This document shows positions 19,716 through 30,386 of a stretch of 64,000 bases of DNA, piece by piece; the first letter of the stretch is position 1, and every line of letters starts with the position of its first letter. The stretch is from contig JAJEKV010000022.1 of NCBI GenBank assembly GCA_021234155.1, positions 8,153,961 through 8,217,960 of the forward strand, written 5' to 3'. Both the position numbers and the translations under genes were made by a program. The notes under the pieces were generated by a model. That model saw only the letters and a list, made by a program, of their open reading frames with translations. It was not told the DNA's origin and searched no databases. Origin of the DNA: Isoetes taiwanensis. Taxonomy: Eukaryota > Streptophyta > Lycopodiopsida > Isoetales > Isoetaceae.

Positions 19716-21023
19716 GTTTGTTGTTCATGCTTTAATTAGATTCCTTTACCGTTTTAGCTTTTAAAGTGAGATCTTGAAGGGTTTGTAACAGCTCATAAAA
19801 GTAAATTAGGAGACAATTATGACAGGAGGTGGGACTTAGTTGGTAGCTTCAAAGGTGTTTTTAACTTGTTCCATTCGAATCTTAATGTTATAAATACTAA
19901 TGCTTCTTTTTCTGATACTCATGATAGAATATCTGGAGTTCTTAATGGGGGAGGGCAGAACCAAGTTTGATACAATGTTGACTTATAATGAGGCCACTCT
20001 CTACTGCAGCAATGAGGGTGTACCAAATCTAGAGCCACCAGGGCCACAGGCAAGCTCAGATGAAATTCTGCTGTATAAAGTTAGAAGCACAAGCAATGAA
20101 TTCAGCTGGGCAAGGATATACTGCAGAGAAGTGGTGCAGATGTACTGCTTATTCAACTTTTTATTCATGTACCACTTTTCTCTTACAGAAAGGCAGCTTG
20201 GCAGATATAGGGAGCTGTATTATTCTCATAAAATGCTCTCTGATCTTTATGGAACTCTACTCCTGCTCATGGCTAAGGAAAATATTCACCAGCTTCTTAT
20301 GGAGAATGGATCTGCTCACAACAGCTATCAGTTTGGAACTGATAAAGGGTTCTATTGGGTCTATAATTCCATCTTCGACCAAGTAATGAAGTCCCCATGA
20401 AATCCATTTCATTCACATTCCACCTTAGCCCAGTCACCTTCCTTTCATCTTCACTCTTGTTCAAATCACTGTTGCTCAGTTGTTTATCTTGCTTTTGACT
20501 AACACCTAAACATGTACTTGGAGCTCGATTTTGTCCTTGCAGGATTGTGGATCTCTTTTTGGCATGGTAGCTCTGCTCCAGATTTTTATCAGCTTCATCA
20601 AATGCTTCACACTAAGTTCCTGATCACTTCGTTTGTTACACTTCCAGTTCCTTATGGATTACATATTGATGTTATTGTTTTCCCAATACCTTTTATACTT
20701 CTATTTGCTACACTAAAAATACTCTTAGTATGACTCTAATGAGGATGTATTTACCCTCATTAGTATTGATTATGTATGGCTTTTAATAATTAATGGAAAA
20801 AACAACTCTTAACTTCAAAAAAAAAAAAAAAAAAAAAAGTTCCTTCTATTTATATGAACGATCTTGATGGCACAACCATCAGTTCATTTGTGTGTTCCCT
20901 TGATCAAGGATCTAAACGCAAGCAAGATACTCATCTTGCCTTGCATGTTGTAACCTGTTCTTCCATTATCAATTAGACTCTTACTTGTTGTTCTGTCATC
21001 ATCTTTTGAGTCTATTTACAACA
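19643..21023 (+). repeat. 5' LTR, split by an insert
   Basis: Starts TGTTGAGATTAACAGCGTCA and ends TCTATTTACAACA, so the ends are TGTTG...CAACA. The native LTR is about 290 bp: 19643-19755 plus about 20842-21023. The middle is a poly(A)-tailed insertion. It carries a TCAGCA(A/G)GAA(T/C)CTC motif repeated near its start. Confidence 0.8.
19756..20838 (+). mobile_element. Poly(A)-tailed retroposed insert inside the LTR
   Basis: About 1.06 kb ending in 22 A residues (20817-20838) splits the LTR between CCTTTACCGTTTT and the resuming TATATGAACGATCTTGA. The right flank GTTCCTTCTATTT is an imperfect copy of the left flank ATTCCTTTACCGTTTT, consistent with a 13-16 bp target duplication. Coding-like traces include VFNLFHSNLNVINTNASFSD (about 19853-19912) and GQGYTAEKWCRCTAYSTFYS (about 20108-20167), with interruptions between frames. 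It looks like a processed retrocopy of a host mRNA, or a truncated LINE, mobilised by a LINE machinery. Confidence 0.65.
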
Positions 21024-21037
21024 GGTTATAGGCCCAC
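21024..21037 (+). promoter_or_regulatory. Atypical primer-binding site (internal initiator-tRNA half type)
   Basis: GGTTATAGGCCCAC follows the LTR end CAACA directly. It differs from the usual plant TGGTATCAGAGC. It resembles the site of Drosophila copia (GGTTATGGGCCCA), which uses an internal 5'-half fragment of initiator methionine tRNA as primer. Confidence 0.7.
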
Positions 21038-21100
21038 GACGTTTTTGAATCGCCTAAGCCGTCTTCATTTCTTTTTCTCAGAAGTTACCTATTCTTGATA

Positions 21101-24100
21101 ATGGAAGCCCTTGGTTTGAACACTGCAAATCCAATTTGTACCATTCCTAGATTCAATGGCAAGAACTTCCAGATGTGGAAGTGGAGAATGCGCATGCTCT
21201 TGGAGGATCATAGCTTATGGGAAGTTGTGGATTCTCAAGCATCCAATATTGCAGACAGTAGCTCCTCTGGTGGATTGGAGGTGGATCTATCTTTTGATGT
21301 TGAAAAAGATAGGAAAGCAAAACTGTGGATCTGCCAGGGATTGGATGATAATCCTGCAAGGCTGGTCAAGGGGGCCAACACAAGCAGAGATATCATGCGC
21401 CTTCTTGAGCATCATTATGCTTCAAGGAATGCATCTCAGCGTGTCCTTCTCAGAAATCAGCTTTATAACTTAAAGTTGAGTGAAGATGGAGATGTGACTG
21501 ATCACATATGTTGCATGAAGGAACTGGTGGATGATTTGAATGCCACTGGAAGTGACATATCAGAAGATGAGAAGGTTTGCCTCTTACTCAATAGTTTGCC
21601 TAACACTTTTGATGGTCTGATAATCAATCTGCAAGGACACATTGAGGATTATACATTTGAGGTTGCTCTTGACCAAATTCAGCAAGAGGCACTTCGTCAA
21701 CAATAACAGTCCAAGGCAGTCCCTAAAGATGCTTTGATGATTGCTGAAATCACCAAGCAAGTTGAGTCTGCCATGCTTGCAGATTTCAAAAGGGAGCCAA
21801 GGAGGCAAAATTCTCGTCGAAATCGCCCAGACAAGAGCACTGCCAAATGCCACCGCTGTAAGAAGCTTGGGCATTATGCCGAAGAATGTCCAGCACCTGC
21901 ACCTATTGCCTCTCAAAGGACATCCACTGAAGAAAATGGTAATTTTGCTGAAACAGAAGAAGAGGAAGATTACAGTTGTTTTGTTGATGACACCCTCTGA
22001 TGAGCCTTTTGAGTATCTTTTTGCAGCAGATGATTTATTTTCTTTGCATTGCCCCTCATGGTTTCTAGACTCTGGAGCAACCACTCACATGACACCTCAT
22101 CGATCCTTGTTCCTTCAGTATATGCCTCTCACCACAGCCCGCATTGTCAAGATGGGTGATCATTCACAACAATTGGACATTGACAAAGGGGTTGTGAATA
22201 TCCATCTATCTTCTGGAAACAAGAAGCAGATTAAAGATGTGCTCCACGTTCCTGGTTTGCACAAAAGCCTACTTTCAGTCAGTAAGTTCACTGATGATGG
22301 TTTTCATGTGAATTTCACTCATGGTGCTTGCCACATAAGAGGTCCTGATAATGTCTTGCTTCTCTCTGGACGAAGGCTTGGAAACCTATATCAAATCACT
22401 ACCCAAGAACCTGAATTTGCTCATTTTGCCTTCACTAGTCCCACTTCTGAATCTTTGTGGCACTACCGCTTGGGTCACGTTGGCTCAAACCGGATCCAAC
22501 AACTCATCAAGCAAGACCTTTTGTCGAACAGTGCTCATGCTGCCAAGCCCTGCAACATTTGTCTCATCAGTAAAAGTTCCAGAGCCTCTTTTCCTCCATC
22601 CACTAGTCACGCCACTGATTTACTCCAACTTGTGCATGCGGATTTATGTGGCCCCATAAAACCTCCTTCCTTCAATGGTTCCAAATACATTTTGGTACTT
22701 TTGGATGATTATAGCAGATATCTTTCTATTTTTCTGCTAACTGCTAAAAGTCAAGCTTTTGAATATGTCGTTGCTTCATCACTCAGGAGGAACGTTACAC
22801 GGTGCAAGCGTGATGGTAACCTTCGGTGATGGAGGTGGCGAGTTCAATTCTTCTGATTTCAGCATTTCTTCTCCAAATCATGGCATTCGCCATGAAGTTT
22901 CTCCTCCCTACTCTCCTAACGTAATGGAAGAGCCGAAAGCAGTAAATCGCGACCTTGATGGAAATGGCAAGAAGTGCTGACATTTTTTGGGGAGAAGTCG
23001 TTTGTACAACAGCCTACTTGCTTAATCGCATGCCTCACTCAAGTCTTAGCCACAAGCTTCCAGCTGAAATCCGAAATGGCATCCCCTGTTTCTCTTGATC
23101 ACCTCAAGGTTTTAGATGCAAAGCTTTTTGCACATATTCCTAAAGAAAAGAGATCAAAATTGCAGCCTAAGGCCATTCCCTGCATGTTTATTGGGTATTC
23201 TTTGACACACAAAGCTTACAGACTGTTTGCTCTTGACTCCCATCGACTGATCATCACTTGCCATGCTTCTTTTAATGAACTGGAGCCTTGTTTTTGCTGA
23301 AAATCCTACTCCATCCTTTGACATTTCTCTACGTAAGTTCCTATTATTGAGATTGATTCTTCCCCACACATTCATACTACACCACTGCGGCTTTTGCGCC
23401 CTTCCCGTACCTACCGATTGTTCAAATTCCCTTCTCCGGATACCATTCCCTCTTGTCTTTGATCTGTACCTCCTTCTTCCGTGATACCATTCCCTCTTTG
23501 TCGCACTGTACCTTCTGTCATTTCATCTCGCCCAATTCATGAACGTAAAGCTCCCACCTGGACTAAATACTACAGTCTCATCGCTCGGATCATCCCCTCA
23601 ACCACAATCTTACTCTCAAGCCATTGCTAGTTCTGAAAACTCCCAGTGGATTCAAGCTATGCAGGATGAAATTGCTTCTATCTATGCTACCGGGACATGG
23701 TCTCTTGTCCCTTGCCCACCCAACCGAGCTATTGTCGGGAGCAAATGGGTCTATAAAGTTAAATATAATTGATCTTTGGTTTTGTGGACCGGGTTCAAAG
23801 CTCTCGGCTTGTTGCCCGAGGCTTCAGCCGGTCGAAGGGCTAGACTATCGCGTAAACTTTTGCTCCTGGCCAAGATGTCTTCGGCCGATTGATCCTTGCA
23901 CTAGCCGCTGCTCTCAAGCAATTCACGTTCACCGGATGGATGTAAACAATGCATTCCTTTATGGTGATCTTCTTGAGGAGGTCTACATCGAACAACCCGG
24001 GTTTCATTCATTCCACTAATGTTTGACATGGTTTGTCTCTTACACAAAGCCTTATACGGACTTAAAATGAGGCTTCTCGATCTTGGTATGCTAAGCTTGA

Positions 24101-25150
24101 TCAAACCTTACTCTGCCTCAAGTTTTCCGGATGCCAATCTGACCCGGTCTATCTATTTTTCTTTTGGATCCTTCTCTTGTCATCATCCTTGTTTATGTTG
24201 ATGATTTACTAATCATAATGCGCAGATGATCATCTTCTTGCTCAAGTTAAGCTCCAGCTTCAAACCCATTTTCGGATGAAGGATCTTGGCCCCGCTTCTT
24301 ATTTTCTTGGCATGACAATCCAAAGATGACCGCCTCAATGGCCTCCTCCATCTTCACCAAGATAAATACATCCACGATATTCCGCCCGTTATGGTATGCT
24401 CTATTGCAAGCCCGTTTCTACTCCTCTTGAGCCCAACATTTCCTTCCTTCCCACCGATCCTCCATGCTCTCCCTCGATCTTCTTCCCATCCGTGACAATT
24501 ACCGCACACTTCTTGGCCTCTTAAACTTTCTTCTTTGTGCACTGACACGCCCGATCTTTCTTTACCTTTGTGTAAACTCAGCCAGTTTGCTCTTGATCCC
24601 AAACAATCCCATTGCATTTCCATCAAACGTGTCCTTCGCTATCTTGCTTGGTACCTCCACCTATGGCCTTCTCTATAATGCAATTGAACCTTCCATCATT
24701 CTTGGCTCTGATGATGCGATTTGGCCGGTGACCACCATGACCGAAGATCCATTTCTCGGTTTTGTTTTCACTCTTGCGGGCGTGCCATCGGGCTGGAGCG
24801 TTGCCAAAACAAAAATGTGTTGCTCTCTCCACCACAGAAGCTGAATATGTTGCTCTCTCTCATGCCAGCAAAGAAGCCATATGGATTCAACATCTTAGCA
24901 TTGAGCTTGGTCTCACATCTTCCAATGGTCTTCTTCGCTACACACCGATAATCAAGGTGCCTTGGTGCATTGCTAAAAATCCACGTCCTCCATAAACGAA
25001 TGAAACATATTGACATCCAATATCACTTCATTAGTCAACTTGTTGAAGATGGCATAATCACTCTCAAATACCTCCCCTCGAAGATATGCTGCAGATATCC
25101 CACGACCAAACCATTGGGTCGCCCTAAGTTCCATCGGGTTGTCACCTTTC
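21101..25150 (+). pseudogene. gag-pol: copia Gag-Pol relic
   Basis: Gag starts at ATG 21101 (FNGKNFQMWKWRMRMLLEDH), has a stop TAA at 21704, then a zinc knuckle CHRCKKLGHYAEEC. In the next frame follow protease WFLDSGATTHM, the pre-integrase HYRLGH...CNIC block and the integrase start HADLCGPI...ILVLLDDYSRY (to about 22780). Integrase degenerates (GDGGGEF, then SPNVMEEP where a QQNG-VERKN motif is usual). Reverse transcriptase is in broken frames: WIQAMQDEI, MDVNNAFLYGDL, ALYGLK and YVDDLLI (about 24190-24220). RNase H shows STTEAEYVALSHASKEAIW and KHIDIQYHF. Fully inactive. Confidence 0.85.
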
Positions 25151-25237
25151 TTCATCTCATGGCTATGCCTCCTCGAAGGGGGGATCCGATCGCCAGCGAG
25201 TCACGTCATTGAGATTCTTCATGTTGCTGAGTGGGGG

Positions 25238-25380
25238 TGTTGAGATTAACAGCGTCAGCAAGAATCTCGTCAGCAGGAACCTCTGTCAGCAGGAATCTCG
25301 GAACCACTAAGTTTGTAATTCATGCTTTAATTAGATTCCTTTACCGTTTTATATGAACGATCTTGAGGGCACAACCATCA
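25238..25380 (+). repeat. Truncated 3' LTR
   Basis: Starts TGTTGAGATTAACAGCGTCA and is nearly identical to 19643-19755, followed by the TATATGAACGATCTTGAGGG segment that in the 5' copy lies beyond the insert. It ends at ACAACCATCA. The missing ~150 bp were lost before or during formation of this junction. Confidence 0.8.
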
Positions 25381-25578
25381 TATTGAAATACATCATAACC
25401 ATCCTATATAATAATGTTATATGGTGTTGTATCCAGCCCTAATTTGGACGGCCCAGATTATGCCAACTCAAAGGTCCAGATTAGGCTTAAAAAAAAAAAT
25501 TGAAAGAAAAGGGAAAAAAGGGTCTTTAACGTATTAGGGTTTTAGGCCAGAACATAAAACAAAGCAGGGTTCGGTAGA

Positions 25579-25658
25579 ATGGCATCACTTCTTAATTTGC
25601 TTGAGCGCATGATCGAATCGGACTGCCTGTGCAGGGCGCATCGGCTTGCAGAATCAAA
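25579..25658 (+). pseudogene. Exon-like cargo 1 in Helitron B
   Basis: ATG 25579 opens MASLLNLLERMIESDCLCRA HRLAES(K), ending at a GTAGGT donor-like site. It is too short to identify. It looks like a first coding exon of a host gene captured by the Helitron; a leader with a long intron-like T-rich stretch follows. Confidence 0.4.
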
Positions 25659-26375
25659 GTAGGTTTAAGAAGATACAGAGATTCGGCAGGTCTGGGGCTT
25701 CTGCAGATTTGCAGATCAGAGAGGAATCACGATTGTGGTAGCACAAAGTTTTCGTGGTAGATAACAGATGGTTTAGGGCATCGGATTGCTTTGGCTTTCA
25801 CATCCGAGGCAAGTAACTCTGGAGTGGATATCTGCGCTATCTTATCTCTGTTTCAAGGGTTTTATTGTATGTCTGTTTAGGGTTTAGATTTAACGGCAAA
25901 GCCTTTTGTTTCGCATAGCCACTTCCACGAACTGGACTGATCTTTCATCGATCAAGATGGCCTCTAGATCCCTTTCGGCCAGTTAGGTGACTCTTCTGCT
26001 ATGCCAGGCCGCGATTTGCGCAGGTAAGAAGGCAGTACTTCTTGGAGCTTCTGTATTTAATTTTTAGCTTCATTCATGTCTTTCAGGGACCACACGTTTC
26101 TTCAAATTCGGCTTCACATACTTAGAATGATTCATATCTGAATTCACAGAGCTGAATTCATGCCGTAATGCTTGAGTGAATTTGAGGGCCGAAATTTTAA
26201 AGTAAGTTTTTAATCTCTTAATATTGCCTTGAACTACCTAGGTTTGCCTTGAACTGCCTATTCTGATGGCTTGGCTTGGTTTGAACTGCCTCTAAATGGA
26301 AAGGATTGATCAGCCAATGGGTTTTCCTCCATTGAATTATTATTTCCAGTCAGCACGTCTCTGCTGGAAGAAAGG

Positions 26376-26610
26376 CAGGTCTTCTAAGAATGAGAGAGCA
26401 GCTCAAACAGTTTGAGGATGTGGCCTCATTAATTAGAACACATCCTCAATACAGTGAGTGACAGGACAAGGGGATTGTAGAGATTAAATTTAACATGATT
26501 CATGCTAAGAAGCGGATTAAAGAGCTCCAAGAAGCTGAAAAATGCAGTCCTTCCACAAAGAATGGTTTAGGCAAGGTCGTCCAGGAAGATGATGGGAAAT
26601 TGATATAACA
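26376..26610 (+). pseudogene. Exon-like cargo 2 and 3 in Helitron B
   Basis: After an AG near 26376 the frame reads MREQLKQFEDVASLIRTHPQ Y and reaches a GTGAGT donor near 26454. After a TGTAG at about 26482 a second block reads EIKFNMIHAKKRIKELQEAE KCS. Charged, helical composition suggests one host protein split into exons, not recognised. Same strand as the Helitron. Confidence 0.4.
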
Positions 26611-28188
26611 TAAAGACCAATGAAGAGGAAAATTTGCAACACGATGAAGGGGAGCAACATGATGGAGATTGCCAAGCTTATGTCTTGCAAAAGCCCAACG
26701 GAATTGCTATAGGATTTTAAGCTAAGAAGGAAAGTCAACTGATGGTATTATAGAAATAAATCTGGAACTTCAAAAGGCACTGACTCTTAGAACATAAATG
26801 GAGTTCAGAAGTTAAGCACAGTGCAACATCAATGTAGCAATGCCAATTAGAGCATCAATGTAGCTTATCCTTGGTTTAGAAGATAAGTGCAGCATCAATG
26901 CAGCAATGCAAATTAGAGTTGATCAAATGCGGCGACCAATCTTTTTGTGCATTATTTGTTCTGAGATTGCACAAAATCAAAGAAGATTGCTTAAATTCAA
27001 GGAATGGTTATTGTTTCTACATATTTGGCTGCATGGTTCTAGAAGTAAGATCTTAGGATATTGACAATTTATGAATGGCTGCATTGCAACATGCCCACAT
27101 GTGTCCTCCAGGTTTGTAATAATGATGATCAGGGACCTCCTAGGCTACTATGAATTGGAGGTGATCCCACTGGGCTACATCTCTTTAAGACGTTCTTGCT
27201 AAGGAACTAAGCATAGACTACAGACTGCTGGACTTATTATGATATATGGCAACTTTAATACTGCTACATACACTAACGTTTAGTTATGAAGTTTACTTCA
27301 TGGCCGTCTCATATCCTCATGTTACAACTTTGTCAATACAAGGTGTCTAACTTTGATCATTTTGAGTGCCCTTCACGGGACACCGTGGAGCAAATCCAGC
27401 ACAATCCATTTCATTCTTATGTTGTTCATCTATGATGCAAACCTTTGACAAACTTACACGGATGTTTTCAATTGGTTACACCTAAATTTCAAAGTGGTAA
27501 AAGATGTAGCCTTGCGAATCGAACACTTGCTGCCTCTTTTTGCTTTATAACTTCACTTGGTTACGTAAACTCTTCATGATGTTTTCAGTTGGTTATACTT
27601 AAATTTCAAAGTTTTAAAAGATATAGCCTACAACCGAACATGTATTGCATGTGAATGCTTTGTAGTGCATGCTCTCACTTAATGCCACGGAAATAGAGCC
27701 ACGAAATGATACAATTTCATCAAAAGTTGGACAATATGTGGGATTTGCATAAAGCAGAAAAATACTTAAGGTTGAATTACTAATTTAAGGTTGAATTACT
27801 AATTGAGCAAGCCTGGCTGCAGCATTACATTATAAATAACTTATGTCTGCGTCCATAAAATAGAATAAAATACATTAAAGTAACACACGAATTTGTGCAA
27901 AAGCATTTTTTTAGTTTGGATAATGCCTAATAACAACATTGGCTGTTGAAATTATCACAAAAAGTAAACTTGCCTATATTTGAGCGCTACAATGGTAGAA
28001 TAATGACAACTCTATGTGGACAATTGCTGTTCTAAATAGTAAAAAGCAATCTAATGCCAACCTAGGTAATTCCTCCTCCTCCTCCCCTCTCGGTGCCTAC
28101 AAGTAGAATACACTGGCTACAAAATAAAAGAAAACAGAATATAACACAAAGATGGGGTCCAACTGGTAAGTTTATTGATAGATTTCCA
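26611..28188. other. Non-coding interior of Helitron B
   Basis: AT-rich. Short direct duplications such as TAAGGTTGAATTACTAATT (27768-27801) and AATTTCAAAGT.(G/T)TAAAAGAT (27486, 27602). No gene supported. Confidence 0.5.
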
Positions 28189-28362
28189 ACCTTAGCCTAG
28201 CAATGCTGGATTTGGTTTACTATATATTATAAAGTTGTGTGATCCAACCAAAGTGTCTTCAACAAAAGTGATCCAACAGTCGACATTTGATGCTGCAATG
28301 AAGGCCAAGATTTCATGCTGGCCTAGATCCGCAGTTTCGATGTGTCCGTGTAGAAAATAGCT

Positions 28363-28402
28363 GTGTGTGTGTGTGTGTGTATGTGTGTGTGTGTATGTGT
28401 GT
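28363..28402 (+). repeat. (TG)n microsatellite
   Basis: Alternating TG with a few TATG interruptions, near the 3' end of Helitron B. The open frames called here on both strands are artefacts of the repeat. Confidence 0.95.
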
Positions 28403-28517
28403 GAAAAGCAAAGCCCAACCATTCTGGACACCATTATTACTGCACGCTTTTCTCATTGCGGCCAAAATATTTATAGGCTCCCAACTTATGCCCAGCAACG
28501 CTGGGCATCTTTACTAG

Positions 28518-29084
28518 TATATCATTGGAAAGATCTTTTCATTCCGCATCTAATGCAACAAACGCCGCAACATTTTGACAAGTGGATCAAAAGTTATGGG
28601 GGAAAAACTACAGCAATGAAGTTGTTGGTGTTGCATTAATTGCAGTTAATAGAGGGTAGCCATTCCATTGGAGGATTCTTATGGGGATAAAATAAGATCT
28701 CAAATTTCCTCTAATGTTCGTCTGAATTTTTTTTTTCCTTTTGTCTCATTAGTGCTGCAAAACCTCATGCATGGCAACGCATGTGTCTTAGCTGCCTTGA
28801 AAACAGTTTCTTGGTTAATTTGGTGCAGGGAGTCAGCCTCTGCAGAGTTTCTTATGTACTATTCTCTGGAAGGCAGTCTGAGTGTGGTTTTGCAAGATAG
28901 AAGGGACTTTCTTGAATTTTTTTCAAAGATTTCAATGTCTTCAGTTCGTTTTTGGTCTTTTAAGGCATGTTCCAAGTTTGAGGACTGTCTGATGAGTCTT
29001 TCATGGTTTCTTGGAGACTTTTTGTGTGAAAATTGCTGAAATCTATCATATTGTTGTGGCTTTTTCAGTTTCTTTTGCTCTTTC
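28518..29084. other. Leader of a copia fragment or unrelated sequence
   Basis: No coding evidence. It precedes a copia Gag start at 29085; no LTR or primer-binding site was recognised. Confidence 0.4.
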
Positions 29085-30386
29085 TTGGCTACCTTAGACC
29101 CCTGGAAGCATACAGCTAATCCTACCTTGGAGGGAGCATCCAATTATGTAGTATGGAAGGATTTCTTTGAAGTTTTTCTCAGGCTCAAAGGCTATGGGGG
29201 AGTTTTGGCAGACACATGGACATCTGCTACAGCTGAAGACCTTAAGATTGATGCAGAAGCTCTCAATAATCTCAGGTTACTTGTTTCTCATGATCTTAGG
29301 TCTGATTTGAGGCAATTTAAGTTGTTTATGGAAGGCTAGTTATATCTTCAGAAGCATTGCACTCAAGAAGGCCATGGTCATCAAATGATCTTGCAGGGTC
29401 AGCTTGATAATCTCAGGCTCCATGATTTCAAAGGTATGAGGGAGTATTTAGACAAACTAAGGGAGTTGATAAATCTCTTTATAGCTGCTGGAGGCTCTTT
29501 GACTGATTTGCAACTAATAATGATTGCTCTCAATGGCTTAACTAAGGATTACATCCATCTCATTACCTATGTTAAGATGAAGAGTAAAATTAAGCTCACT
29601 TTCACTCAGATGCAGCAGAAGCTGCTTGAAGCTGAGCAGGATATGAAGAGGTTTGATCAAATGGAGGCACTTCATTTCTCTAAGGCTCTTAAGATCTCTG
29701 CAGGGGATTACAGGTGGAGATTAGTCTAAGAAGTCTGCTAAGGTCAAGCAAATTATCATAAATTCAAGAAAGAACAGGAAATGGCAGCTGTTGCTAAATC
29801 TGAAACTAATGCCAATGTAGTTCATATTTTTCCTGATGATGAGGATGTTGAAACTCAATTTCTAAATTTGGTGGTCAGTCCTACTGATTCATCGGTGTGG
29901 TTGTTGGATTCGGGTGCTGGAGATTCTAGTGTCTTTTCTTCATCCAAACCTCACGGTGGCACCATAGTTAGAATGAGAGATGGAACAATGTGTAAGTCCG
30001 AAGCCAAGGGTACAGTTCACTTTCAGCTTCCGTCCTCAGATCAGGTTGCAGCAGTCTCTGATGTACTTTTGGTTCCTAGCCTTAAAGTAAATCTCCTGAG
30101 TATTTCTCGATTTGATACAAAGCTCCTATTCTTTACTGTAATAATTTAGGGGCAGTACAAAATATCCGAGATCAGCGTTGGCACCCTCTCACCAAGCATG
30201 TTGATATTCAGACTTGCTATGTTCGAGAGAAGATTGAGCAAGGCCTTCTTGATCTGCAGCTTATTCCTACAGCAAAGCAACTTGCAGATGGATTTACAAA
30301 GCCTTTGGTGGGGGCTAAATTCAGTCATATGAAGACAAAGCTCAACATTCTACCACCTCAAGCAGAGTGCACATCACCAGAAGGGG
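29085..30386 (+). pseudogene. gag-pol: copia internal region with deletion from protease to RNase H
   Basis: Gag blocks: 29085-29339 (EGASNYVVWKDFFEVFLRLK) and 29385-29729 (GQLDNLRLHDFKGMREYLDK, NGLTKDYIHLITYVKMKSK). Protease block 29781-30130: WLLDSGAGDSSV, where the usual A-T/H after the catalytic DSG is altered, then DVLLVPSLKVNLLSISRFD. At about 30150 it jumps to the RNase H C terminus (RWHPLTKHVDIQTCYVREKI, LADGFTKPLVG). Integrase and reverse transcriptase are therefore deleted. It ends with the purine tract GAAGGGG before an LTR at 30387. Confidence 0.85.

Larger units (their letters stand above)
19643..25380 (+). mobile_element. Decayed Ty1/copia element with truncated 3' LTR
   Basis: The order is: 5' LTR 19643-21023 (including a foreign insert), primer-binding site 21024, gag-pol relic 21101-about 25150, purine tract GTGGGGG at 25231-25237, and 3' LTR starting 25238. 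The 3' LTR matches the first ~113 bp and a further ~30 bp of the 5' LTR, then stops at 25380 where the 5' LTR continues for ~150 bp more. No target duplication can be scored. Many stops and frameshifts indicate age. Confidence 0.85.
25402..28517 (+). mobile_element. Non-autonomous Helitron B (3.1 kb) with exon-like cargo
   Basis: The 5' end TCCTATATAATAATGTTAT follows host A (25401). The 3' end is a perfect hairpin TGCCCAGC-AAC-GCTGGGCA (28489-28507), 6 nt, then CTAG (28514-28517), followed by host T. These are canonical Helitron ends with A/T insertion and no duplication. The 5' end matches Helitron C at 16 of the first 18 positions or better, and the hairpin is identical to that of Helitron C. 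No Rep/helicase ORF is present. Exon-like plant sequences lie inside in the same orientation. Confidence 0.8.

Noticed and set aside
25381-25401. TATTG after the truncated 3' LTR as a target duplication of the 19.6-kb copia element
   Set aside because: The 5 bp before the 5' LTR are CTGAT; they do not match, and the LTR is truncated here anyway.
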